In this document: piece by piece, positions 1-6,309 of the stretch
How positions within the stretch are numbered: position 1 is the stretch's first letter
How the letters are laid out: every line of letters starts with the position of its first letter
Source: an uncultured Porphyromonadaceae bacterium
Lineage (GTDB): Bacteria; Bacteroidota; Bacteroidia; Bacteroidales; Muribaculaceae
Length of the DNA stretch: 7,491 nucleotides
Assembly (NCBI GenBank): GCA_905193485.1
Contig: CAJJOX010000106.1
Coordinates: forward strand, 1 to 7,491
Direction of reading: 5' to 3'
Translations under genes and position numbers: made by a program
Notes under the pieces: generated by a model
What the model saw: only the letters and a program-made list of their open reading frames with translations
What the model was told of the DNA's origin: nothing
Database searches by the model: none

Positions 1-1272
1 GCGCCCATAAAGCTCCCATTTGGGAAGCCATCCCCATTCACGCGACATGTCGATCATCGACCGCACCATGTCGGTCTGACGTTCGGGATAGACAAGTGTC
101 ATGAGCTGGTGGAGGTTGCGGTATGTGTCCCAGAGCGAGAAGACGGTGTAGCGGTCGTGACCGTCGGCTGCGGTGCCGTCGCCGAAGCTTTCCATCAGCG
201 GATATTGTCCGTTGACGTCGCTGAGCACGTTGGGGTGGATCAGCGTGTGGTAGAGCGCGGTGTAAAACACCTCTTTCTGCCGGTCGGTGCCGCCCTTTAC
301 ACGGATGCGGCCAAGGTCGGAATTCCAGGTGTCGTGAGCTTGCGCGCGGATCTCGTCGAAAGTCAGGCCTGCCTGTTCTTTGTCGAGGTTTTCGCGGGCA
401 TTTGCGATCGAAACAAATGAAACACCCATCCGCACCTCCACCTGTTCGCCGGGCTGGAGGTCATTGTAGGTGAACCAGTAGCCGATATCGTCGCCTGAAA
501 GCTCCCGGCCATATTGGGTGTAGATCTTGTAGGTGCCGTTGTCGGGAGTCCATTCGGCCTCGACGCCGGTCATCTCGGGCTGCATTTTCCAATAGCCTGA
601 TGCATAGGGCTTTTTCGACACACGCATAACGAAATAGATCGGAAATACTTTCTGTGGGTTGTAGCAGAAAGTGCCGAGCAGTTTCGACCCCTCGATCTCA
701 GTGTCGCTGACGCGGCGCACCGTAGCCCCGCTCTCGTTGGTCAGCCCTTCTCCCAGGTTGATCATGATGTTGCTTTTGCCGCCGGGGAAGGTGTAGCGTT
801 CGGCTGAAGTGCGTTTGGTCGACGTGACTTCTGTAGTGATGTCGTATTTTGTCAGGTGATTGGAGTAGTAGCCCGGAACAGCGGTTTCTTTGGTGTAGTC
901 GGTGCCGTATTTCTTATAGTCGGGTTCGAGATCGCCGGTTGTAGCTATCGTAAGGAGCGATCCGAGCTCGGGGCATCCGACGCCGCTGAGCGTCACATGG
1001 GCATAGCCGGTGAAAAACTTGTTGTGGAATTCATAAGGGGTCGACCACCATCTGGCGTCCTTGTCATAGACATTTTCAGCCGATCCCATGACATTGAAAG
1101 GCACCACCGACATCATGCCGTTTGGAACGACGGCTCCGGGATTGGTCGTGCCGAAATTGGTTGTGCCGACAAATGGATTGACCCATCGGGTGTAATCGGT
1201 TCCCGTTTCTGTTGCCAAGGCCGCAAATCCGGCGGAAAACAAAACGGTCGCGAGCGTTAAATGTTTCAGCAT
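1..1272 (-). CDS. GH92 alpha-mannosidase, N-terminal 424 residues (C-terminus beyond left edge)
   Basis: The frame is open from an ATG at 1272 to the window edge. The product starts with a signal peptide (MLKHLTLATVLFSAGFAALA, probable cleavage after residue 20) with no lipobox Cys, so it is exported by the Sec route to the periplasm or beyond. The mature N-terminus RWVNPFVGT (29-37) is the classic opening of GH92 exo-alpha-mannosidases. It is followed by the beta-sandwich region with FTGYAHVTLSGVGCPELGS (87-105), then from about residue 300 the start of the (alpha/alpha)6 catalytic domain, with YTALYHTLIHPN (337-348), FSLWDTYR (378-385) and WLPKWELYG (415-423). GH92 enzymes are calcium-dependent, inverting, and remove mannose from N-glycans or yeast mannan. 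The family is about 740-780 residues, so slightly over half is present; the catalytic acid and base lie outside, and linkage specificity cannot be read. The gene is divergent from the fucosidase operon and has a good promoter. Family call is firm; substrate is inference. Confidence 0.93.
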   Translation of the reverse strand, partial: MLKHLTLATVLFSAGFAALATETGTDYTRWVNPFVGTTNFGTTNPGAVVPNGMMSVVPFNVMGSAENVYDKDARWWSTPYEFHNKFFTGYAHVTLSGVGCPELGSLLTIATTGDLEPDYKKYGTDYTKETAVPGYYSNHLTKYDITTEVTSTKRTSAERYTFPGGKSNIMINLGEGLTNESGATVRRVSDTEIEGSKLLGTFCYNPQKVFPIYFVMRVSKKPYASGYWKMQPEMTGVEAEWTPDNGTYKIYTQYGRELSGDDIGYWFTYNDLQPGEQVEVRMGVSFVSIANARENLDKEQAGLTFDEIRAQAHDTWNSDLGRIRVKGGTDRQKEVFYTALYHTLIHPNVLSDVNGQYPLMESFGDGTAADGHDRYTVFSLWDTYRNLHQLMTLVYPERQTDMVRSMIDMSREWGWLPKWELYGR

Positions 1273-1323
1273 AGACTGGTATTAGAATGTTTTTTGGTTA
1301 TTGTTAGAGTTATAACTGATATG

Positions 1324-1331
1324 CAAAGATA
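1324..1331 (-). promoter_or_regulatory. -7 box of the GH92 gene promoter
   Basis: On the minus strand this reads TATCTTTG, an exact match to the Bacteroidales sigma-ABfr -7 consensus TAnnTTTG. The predicted transcription start is a few bases further on, near 1316-1319, giving a leader of about 45 bases before the ATG at 1272. The leader is AT-rich with an A-rich stretch (AACAATAACCAAAAAACA) and no Shine-Dalgarno, as expected in this phylum. The -33 position holds only a T-rich run rather than a clear TTTG, so the promoter may need an activator. Confidence 0.7.
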
Positions 1332-1338
1332 ACGACAA

Positions 1339-1360
1339 CACGCATTTTAAAAATGTCGTG
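1339..1360. promoter_or_regulatory. Dyad, candidate operator for the GH92 promoter
   Basis: The plus strand has CACGCATTTT, a central A, then AAAATGTCGTG: two inverted half-sites identical except for one extra base in the right arm. The dyad ends eight bases upstream of the GH92 -7 box and therefore covers the -33 region, where a repressor or activator would bind. It lies in non-coding DNA, and no T-run follows, so it is not a terminator. The binding protein is not in the window; the role is inference from position and symmetry. Confidence 0.4.
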
Positions 1361-1417
1361 GATGACAATTTTAGCATTTATTAAAGGTGCGTTGCATTTT
1401 TTGCATTAATTAACGAC

Positions 1418-1426
1418 GGGGGGGGG
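1418..1426. repeat. Run of nine G in the divergent control region
   Basis: Nine consecutive G lie in an otherwise AT-rich intergenic segment. The run ends 20 bases upstream of the candidate -7 box of the fucosidase operon (1447-1454), so it occupies the place where a -33 element would sit. Homopolymeric G runs of this length slip during replication, and such tracts are used for phase variation in other bacteria. Whether this one varies cannot be judged from one sequence. Confidence 0.8.
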
Positions 1427-1446
1427 AATATGTCCCTAAAATTTAG

Positions 1447-1454
1447 TTTCTTTG
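1447..1454 (+). promoter_or_regulatory. Candidate -7 box of the fucosidase operon
   Basis: TTTCTTTG matches the Bacteroidales -7 consensus TAnnTTTG at all but the second position and is followed by CAAAG. A transcription start near 1460 would leave an AT-rich leader of about 35-55 bases before the ATG cluster at 1496/1502/1514. The box lies downstream of the ATG at 1430, which argues that the upstream ATG is not the real start. No TTTG -33 element is present; a G run sits there instead. Confidence 0.45.
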
Positions 1455-1501
1455 CAAAGAATAATCAAATCGATCATTTATACACATTTAAAATTATGTT
1501 A

Positions 1502-3022
1502 ATGAAATTATCCATGAAAACGTTGTCGGCTCTTGCTGTTGCGACATTCGCGCTTCCGGCCATGGCCGACGAGTTGCCCGTGGTGTCGCAGACGTTCGAG
1601 TATCCCGACAATGAGCCGGCACCGTGCCATCCGCTACCGACACCACGTCAGATCATGTGGCAGGAATGTGAATTCTATGCGTTTTTCCATTATGGAATGA
1701 ACACATACACAAATCTTGAATGGGGTATGGGCAGTGAAAGCGTCAACACCTTCGCCCCCACCGCCGCTCCTAATCCGCGGCAGTGGCTTGAGGCCTGCAA
1801 GGCCGCAGGCATGACCGGCGGTATCGCTGTCGTGAAGCATCACGACGGATTCTGCCTTTGGCCCACGGAAACGACCGACCACAAATGCACCAACAGCTCC
1901 AACTCCTATGCGCAGAACACGAATATCCCGCGTGATTTCGCCGCTGCCGCCAAGGAACTCGGCATGAACTACGGATTCTATATCTCGCCGTGGGATCGCA
2001 ACAGCGCCTATTACGGTACTGACCGCTATGTGACCGACGTGTTCATGAAACAATGCGACGAGCTGGCTAAATATGGCTCCGACCAGTTTGAAATGTGGTT
2101 TGACGGCGCCAACGGCGGCAACGGCTATTACGGCGGCGCCAACGAAACCCGCAGTGTCGACGCTTCAACTTACTATGACATACCTAACCTGCGTGACTAT
2201 ATCCATAAAATTGCGCCCAACTGCGTGATGTGGGGCGTGGGCGAAGAAGCCCGTTGGATCGGCAACGAATCGGGTTATGCAGGCGAAACCAACTGGTGCA
2301 TGATGGACCGCGGCACCGCATCTGAAAATGCCAACCGCAACTGCGGACAGGAAAACGGCTGGATATGGCTTCCAGGCGAAAGTGATGCCAAGGCTACCGA
2401 TCAGGGATGGTTCTGGCATAGCAATCAGACGGATCTTTCGGCAGAGCGTCTTTTCCAGATGTATCTCGAAACCGTCGGCCGCAACTCCAACCTTATCCTT
2501 AATATTCCTCCCGACAAATCGGGTTCACTTCCCGCAAGCTCGGTCAACACTCTTAAAAGCCTCGGTGAATTACTGACCAACCGGCTCGGCACCGACCTCG
2601 CACGCAACGCCGGTATCGAGGTGAGCGAGGCGCGTTCCAACGGCACATCGCGCACTTACGAAGCCACCAATATGATCGATGGCGAAAAGGACACCTATTG
2701 GGCTCCGGAAGACGGAACCACCTCGGCCACCATCACGTTGTCGTGGGACACTCCGCAGACCATACATTATGTCAGCCTGATGGAATATATCGCAAAAGGC
2801 CAGCGCGTCAAGAGCTTCAAGATCGAAACAAGCACCGACGGCTCTAACTGGACTCAGAAAGCCACAGGAATCGCACAGACCACGATCGGCTACAAACGCA
2901 TCATTCCGCTCAACGGTTCGACATCGGCAAGCTACGATGGCGGCACTTCAGCCAAATTCGTGCGCATCACAATCGAGGACAGCCGTGCATGTCCGCTTTT
3001 GCACACAGTATCGGTTTATTAA
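1502..3022 (+). CDS. Secreted GH29 alpha-L-fucosidase with C-terminal F5/8 type C (CBM32-like) domain
   Basis: The frame is open from ATG 1430, but 1430-1495 encodes a non-signal-like stretch and overlaps the promoter. ATGs at 1496, 1502 and 1514 each put a signal peptide (MKTLSALAVATFALPAMA, then DE) at the N-terminus; I use 1502, giving 506 residues. The GH29 domain (about 40-365) shows ECEFYAFFHYGMNTYTNLEWG (from 55), KHHDGFCLWPT (112-122), GFYISPWDRN, and MWFDGANGG with the probable nucleophile Asp201. RWIGNESGYAGETNW carries Glu256 and Glu262, either of which may be the acid/base. GH29 enzymes are retaining and release terminal alpha-L-fucose; the GNE...ETNW pattern resembles the alpha-1,3/1,4-selective GH29-B group as I recall it. 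Residues about 369-506 form a discoidin-like fold (NAGIEVSEARSNG, MIDGEKDTYWAPEDG, TSTDGSNW, AKFVRITIEDS), likely sugar-binding. No lipobox, so periplasmic or secreted. It heads an operon with the large protein 18 bases downstream. Family call is firm; exact start is not. Confidence 0.93.
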   Translation: MKLSMKTLSALAVATFALPAMADELPVVSQTFEYPDNEPAPCHPLPTPRQIMWQECEFYAFFHYGMNTYTNLEWGMGSESVNTFAPTAAPNPRQWLEACKAAGMTGGIAVVKHHDGFCLWPTETTDHKCTNSSNSYAQNTNIPRDFAAAAKELGMNYGFYISPWDRNSAYYGTDRYVTDVFMKQCDELAKYGSDQFEMWFDGANGGNGYYGGANETRSVDASTYYDIPNLRDYIHKIAPNCVMWGVGEEARWIGNESGYAGETNWCMMDRGTASENANRNCGQENGWIWLPGESDAKATDQGWFWHSNQTDLSAERLFQMYLETVGRNSNLILNIPPDKSGSLPASSVNTLKSLGELLTNRLGTDLARNAGIEVSEARSNGTSRTYEATNMIDGEKDTYWAPEDGTTSATITLSWDTPQTIHYVSLMEYIAKGQRVKSFKIETSTDGSNWTQKATGIAQTTIGYKRIIPLNGSTSASYDGGTSAKFVRITIEDSRACPLLHTVSVY

Positions 3023-3040
3023 TATCCAACACTATCACAA

Positions 3041-6000
3041 ATGAATATCCTTAAAAAATATATAGGCCTGTGCGGGCTTGCGTTGCTCCCCGCTGCAATT
3101 CAGGCGCAGACAATCGGTTTCGATACCGAGGACTATGCCGCCATCGGCGTCTATGACACTTGGGAGCAATCGCCGTTCCGCACCGGTGAACTTCAGGGCA
3201 ATGTTGCCGTCGTTGACAATCATCTGCAGTCTGAAGCCAACTCTTCGGAGAAAATGCTCGGTGTGCAGCGTTCACGTTTCGGCTCCAACACTTTTGGCGT
3301 CAAAATCGACCTCAAGAACACTTTTGAACTGACCGCTACGACAAAATATGTCCACGTGATGATGCACAAGCCGCAGGCCGGCCGTGTGATGCTTATCGGT
3401 CTTGGTAAAAAAAGCAACCGCGCCGAGCAGTCAAATCAGGTGGAACAGTTCTGGTCATATCCCGTAAACGATGTCAAGACGGATGAATGGTTTGATGCCG
3501 TGTTTCCCATCAAAGGCAATGGCGGCATTGACATCTATTCGCTCGTCGTTGTGCCCGACTGCGAGGCTCCGCACAATCTCGGCGCCGATTTCGTGGCTTA
3601 TATCGACGATATTGTCATCAACAACGATCTCAAGCCGCGTGTAGGCCTTGAGGACTATTCAGTCAACTTCGCCAGCGATGCCGCATGGGGTCGTGACGAC
3701 CGCAAGATCACCGGCGTGCAGTTCAACGGTGGCAGCGACGGCAATCAGTCGATCGCGATATCTTCCAGCGAACTTAAGGGCTACATGTTGAAATTCGACA
3801 CTCAGTTCAAAGCGAAAGCCGGCGACAACATCACTCCTAAAGTCGGATACAACGCCGGATGGATGCACACATATGTCTATATCGACAAAGGAAAGGACGG
3901 ACAATACAGCGCTGCCGTCACCGATGGTGACCTCCTCGACACGACGACCGACCTTGTCGCCTATTCGCTCTATCGCAGCGCCCAGTCGGGCAACGCGCAC
4001 AATTCGGCAGGAACGTCGATTTCCGAGAGCAACAACGGCTTCAACCGGCTCGACCCGCCGTCGTTCACCATTCCGTCGTCACTCGCGAAAGGCATCTACC
4101 GCATGCGTTACAAAATTGACTGGAACAATATCGATCCGGGCGGCAATATCTCAAGCGACAACAATATCCTCAACAATGGCGGCGGCATCGTCGACGTGCT
4201 GCTTAACATCCATGAAGATATGGTGAGCGTTTCTCAGGACAACCGCAACGGCGAAGTGCTCATAGCTTCCACCGGCGACGTCATCAACAACAACACAATT
4301 CCGTTCGGTCAGGATTTCAAAATCAAGATGAACCCTTCCAACGGTTTTGAATACAACGGCATTCGTGTGCGTCACGGCTATAACCTCACCGGCGATTCAC
4401 TCGTGAGAAGCACCCCGCAGTATCGCGATGAATTCTATTATATCGATCAGTTCGATTCCGATGATTGCTTCACCATTCCCGCAAGCGTCATTGACGGCGA
4501 TATCCTCATCGAAGGTCTGTTTGTGGAAGAAGGCGAAGGAATGCAACGCCACAAAGTGACCTACAACATCATTCTCGATGGACGCACCGTCGCCACCGAC
4601 GAGCATGAGGTGATGGCTGGAAGCGCCTATCCCGAGCCCTCGTTGCAATGCGAGGCATCTGATTCATATTACACTCTTTCCGCCGCTCCCGAAGGCACAG
4701 TGCCCAACGAGGACGTGGTAGTGGACATCACCCTTACACAGAATCTGCCGTTTGAGACAAGCACCGCCATTGATGAAACGATAGTGTGGTATGCCCTCAC
4801 CATTACCGACGGTAAAAACAAGCTTGCCCATGACCCGTCATTATCTTATATCGATCTCACCGCGTCGGCAACAGGCAATAATGCCCAGTGGGCATTCATC
4901 GGCGATGTTGTCAACGGTTTCAAAATCGTGAACCGCGGTGCCGGTGAAGGATATGTGCTTTCATCCTCCACAAACATCACATCCTCCAACGACGGCAGCG
5001 TTTATCCCATAATGACGGCAGAGCCTGTCGCTGAAACAGCCAACACCTACTGGATCCCGACAAAAAGCACGAGCATCTCAGGCGAAAGCAACGGCTTTTA
5101 TCTGCATCAGCTCGGTTTCACCAACAACCGCATGAACAGCCGCGACAACAAGCTCGCCTACTGGGTGGGCGGTGCCGGCGCCGGATCCACATTCCTTGCT
5201 ACGGTCATTGACGAATCGATGCCCGACATCGACTATTGCCAGCCGGCTCCGGTGAGCGGCCGATCTGTAAGCGGCGGCATAACCAACCGCACCGACCGTT
5301 ATCTGACGCAAGTTAATCTTTCCGACGGCACATCGTCGATCTCTATCGCCGGCGGCGGATCGTCAAGCGGCCGAAATGTAGTGTACGACCGCACCTCGAG
5401 CATCTTCAGCACCGAACCGGGCAAACAGATCTCCGTAGCGGCCACCGGCAGCGGTGACTGGGTCAACACATTCCTCTATGTCGATTTCGACAGCAACGGT
5501 TTCACTTACGACGATCTCTGCTTCAGCAACTATGGAACGTCAGGAAACCACCCCACCGTGAATTTCACTTTCACTATTCCTGAAGGGACTCCGTCGGGAT
5601 ATTATCGCGCACGCTATTTCAACGACTGGAATAACACGGATCCTTGTTACTATGGCGAATCCGGCAGCGATAACGGTGAGTGCGCGCTGGATTTCTGGAT
5701 CAAAGTGACAGCCTATGGCAATGTGTCGTTTGTTGTTACGGGCGACGGATCGGTTGAAGGCTGGACCAAACTTGACAAAACTACGGGCCGTCCCGCGGAT
5801 AATGCTGTCGCTGTCGCCGACGGAGCGACGATCGCTACCGGAGCGAAAACATCGGTTGCATTCATCTTCATTCCTCAGACCGAGCGCACACTGACAGCCG
5901 TTCTTATTGAAAACGGTTCCGACGAAACATTCTCGTTGGAAAATGACGCCGACCGTTTTGTGACCGTCCCGAGTTCGGGCACCGCCGACAGCTATGACAA

Positions 6001-6220
6001 TGCCACAAGCTTCGTCCTTTCGCCTGTTTCGGGTGACGTCACCGTGACAGCAGCGTTCAGCAGCGATTCACAGGGTATCATCGATATATTCGGTGATGAA
6101 AATGACGGTCCGGTGGAATTTTACAATCTTCAGGGCGTGAGAATCGATGCCGATAATCTTGTTCCCGGAATCTACGTGATACGGCGTGGTGACAAGACCG
6201 CCAAGGTCTATATCAAATAA
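3041..6220 (+). CDS. Large secreted multi-module protein with two GEVED-like units and C-terminal sorting-type tail
   Basis: A 1059-residue product with a signal peptide (MNILKKYIGLCGLALLPAAIQA, then QT) and no catalytic domain I recognise. Modules by residue: 23-200, beta-rich domain (GFDTEDYAAIGVYDTWEQSPF... FVAYIDDIVINND), possibly a carbohydrate-binding jelly roll. 205-393, first GEVED-like unit (WMHTYVYIDKGKDG at 274; FTIPSSLAKGIYRMRY; DWNNIDP). About 395-510, beta domain with TIPFGQDFKIKMNPSNGF and VRHGYNLTGD. 583-725, possibly ricin-like beta-trefoil (WYALTITDGKNKLAHDP, FKIVNRGAGEGYVLSS). 727-893, second GEVED-like unit (WVNTFLYVDFDSNG at 807; FTIPEGTPSGYYRARYFNDWNNTDP). 894-1012, beta domain. 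1025-1059, tail VEFYNLQGVRI...GIYVIRRGDKTAKVYIK, resembling Por/type IX type A sorting tails. It follows the fucosidase by 18 bases and probably shares its transcript. I infer surface or secreted glycan binding; it could instead be an adhesin or hold an unrecognised enzyme. Confidence 0.85.
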   Translation: MNILKKYIGLCGLALLPAAIQAQTIGFDTEDYAAIGVYDTWEQSPFRTGELQGNVAVVDNHLQSEANSSEKMLGVQRSRFGSNTFGVKIDLKNTFELTATTKYVHVMMHKPQAGRVMLIGLGKKSNRAEQSNQVEQFWSYPVNDVKTDEWFDAVFPIKGNGGIDIYSLVVVPDCEAPHNLGADFVAYIDDIVINNDLKPRVGLEDYSVNFASDAAWGRDDRKITGVQFNGGSDGNQSIAISSSELKGYMLKFDTQFKAKAGDNITPKVGYNAGWMHTYVYIDKGKDGQYSAAVTDGDLLDTTTDLVAYSLYRSAQSGNAHNSAGTSISESNNGFNRLDPPSFTIPSSLAKGIYRMRYKIDWNNIDPGGNISSDNNILNNGGGIVDVLLNIHEDMVSVSQDNRNGEVLIASTGDVINNNTIPFGQDFKIKMNPSNGFEYNGIRVRHGYNLTGDSLVRSTPQYRDEFYYIDQFDSDDCFTIPASVIDGDILIEGLFVEEGEGMQRHKVTYNIILDGRTVATDEHEVMAGSAYPEPSLQCEASDSYYTLSAAPEGTVPNEDVVVDITLTQNLPFETSTAIDETIVWYALTITDGKNKLAHDPSLSYIDLTASATGNNAQWAFIGDVVNGFKIVNRGAGEGYVLSSSTNITSSNDGSVYPIMTAEPVAETANTYWIPTKSTSISGESNGFYLHQLGFTNNRMNSRDNKLAYWVGGAGAGSTFLATVIDESMPDIDYCQPAPVSGRSVSGGITNRTDRYLTQVNLSDGTSSISIAGGGSSSGRNVVYDRTSSIFSTEPGKQISVAATGSGDWVNTFLYVDFDSNGFTYDDLCFSNYGTSGNHPTVNFTFTIPEGTPSGYYRARYFNDWNNTDPCYYGESGSDNGECALDFWIKVTAYGNVSFVVTGDGSVEGWTKLDKTTGRPADNAVAVADGATIATGAKTSVAFIFIPQTERTLTAVLIENGSDETFSLENDADRFVTVPSSGTADSYDNATSFVLSPVSGDVTVTAAFSSDSQGIIDIFGDENDGPVEFYNLQGVRIDADNLVPGIYVIRRGDKTAKVYIK

Positions 6221-6247
6221 TCCGTATCTGACACATCATTATAATTC

Positions 6248-6281
6248 AGGCGGCGTTCCGATCAGGTTCGCCGCCTTTTTT
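6248..6281 (+). terminator. Rho-independent terminator of the fucosidase operon
   Basis: An eight-base-pair stem, AGGCGGCG pairing with CGCCGCCT, closes a 13-base loop and is followed by a run of six T beginning at the last stem base. It starts 28 bases after the stop of the large protein. The T-run is only on the plus strand, so it ends the rightward operon; the opposing transporter gene, stopping at 6310, has no comparable U-tract from this hairpin. Confidence 0.9.
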
Positions 6282-6309
6282 GGTATGACGGGCATGTGAA
6301 TCGTGAGTG

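Noticed and set aside
109..1260. Plus-strand open frames at 109-420 and 856-1260
   Set aside because: They lie wholly inside the minus-strand GH92 gene, whose motifs are unmistakable; the plus-strand translations show no family features.
1273..1501. A small RNA or riboswitch in the divergent region
   Set aside because: No hairpin followed by a T-run and no known riboswitch core is visible; the dyad and promoter boxes explain the structure better.
1634..2767. Minus-strand frames of 65-139 codons and one plus-strand frame (2328-2576) inside the fucosidase gene
   Set aside because: They are by-products of GC-rich third positions in the real gene and have no promoter, leader or recognisable product.
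3035..5311. Several small frames on both strands inside the large-protein gene, including 3873-4226 plus and 3659-4000 minus
   Set aside because: They overlap a continuous 1059-codon frame with clear domain repeats; their products are low-complexity or composition-driven.
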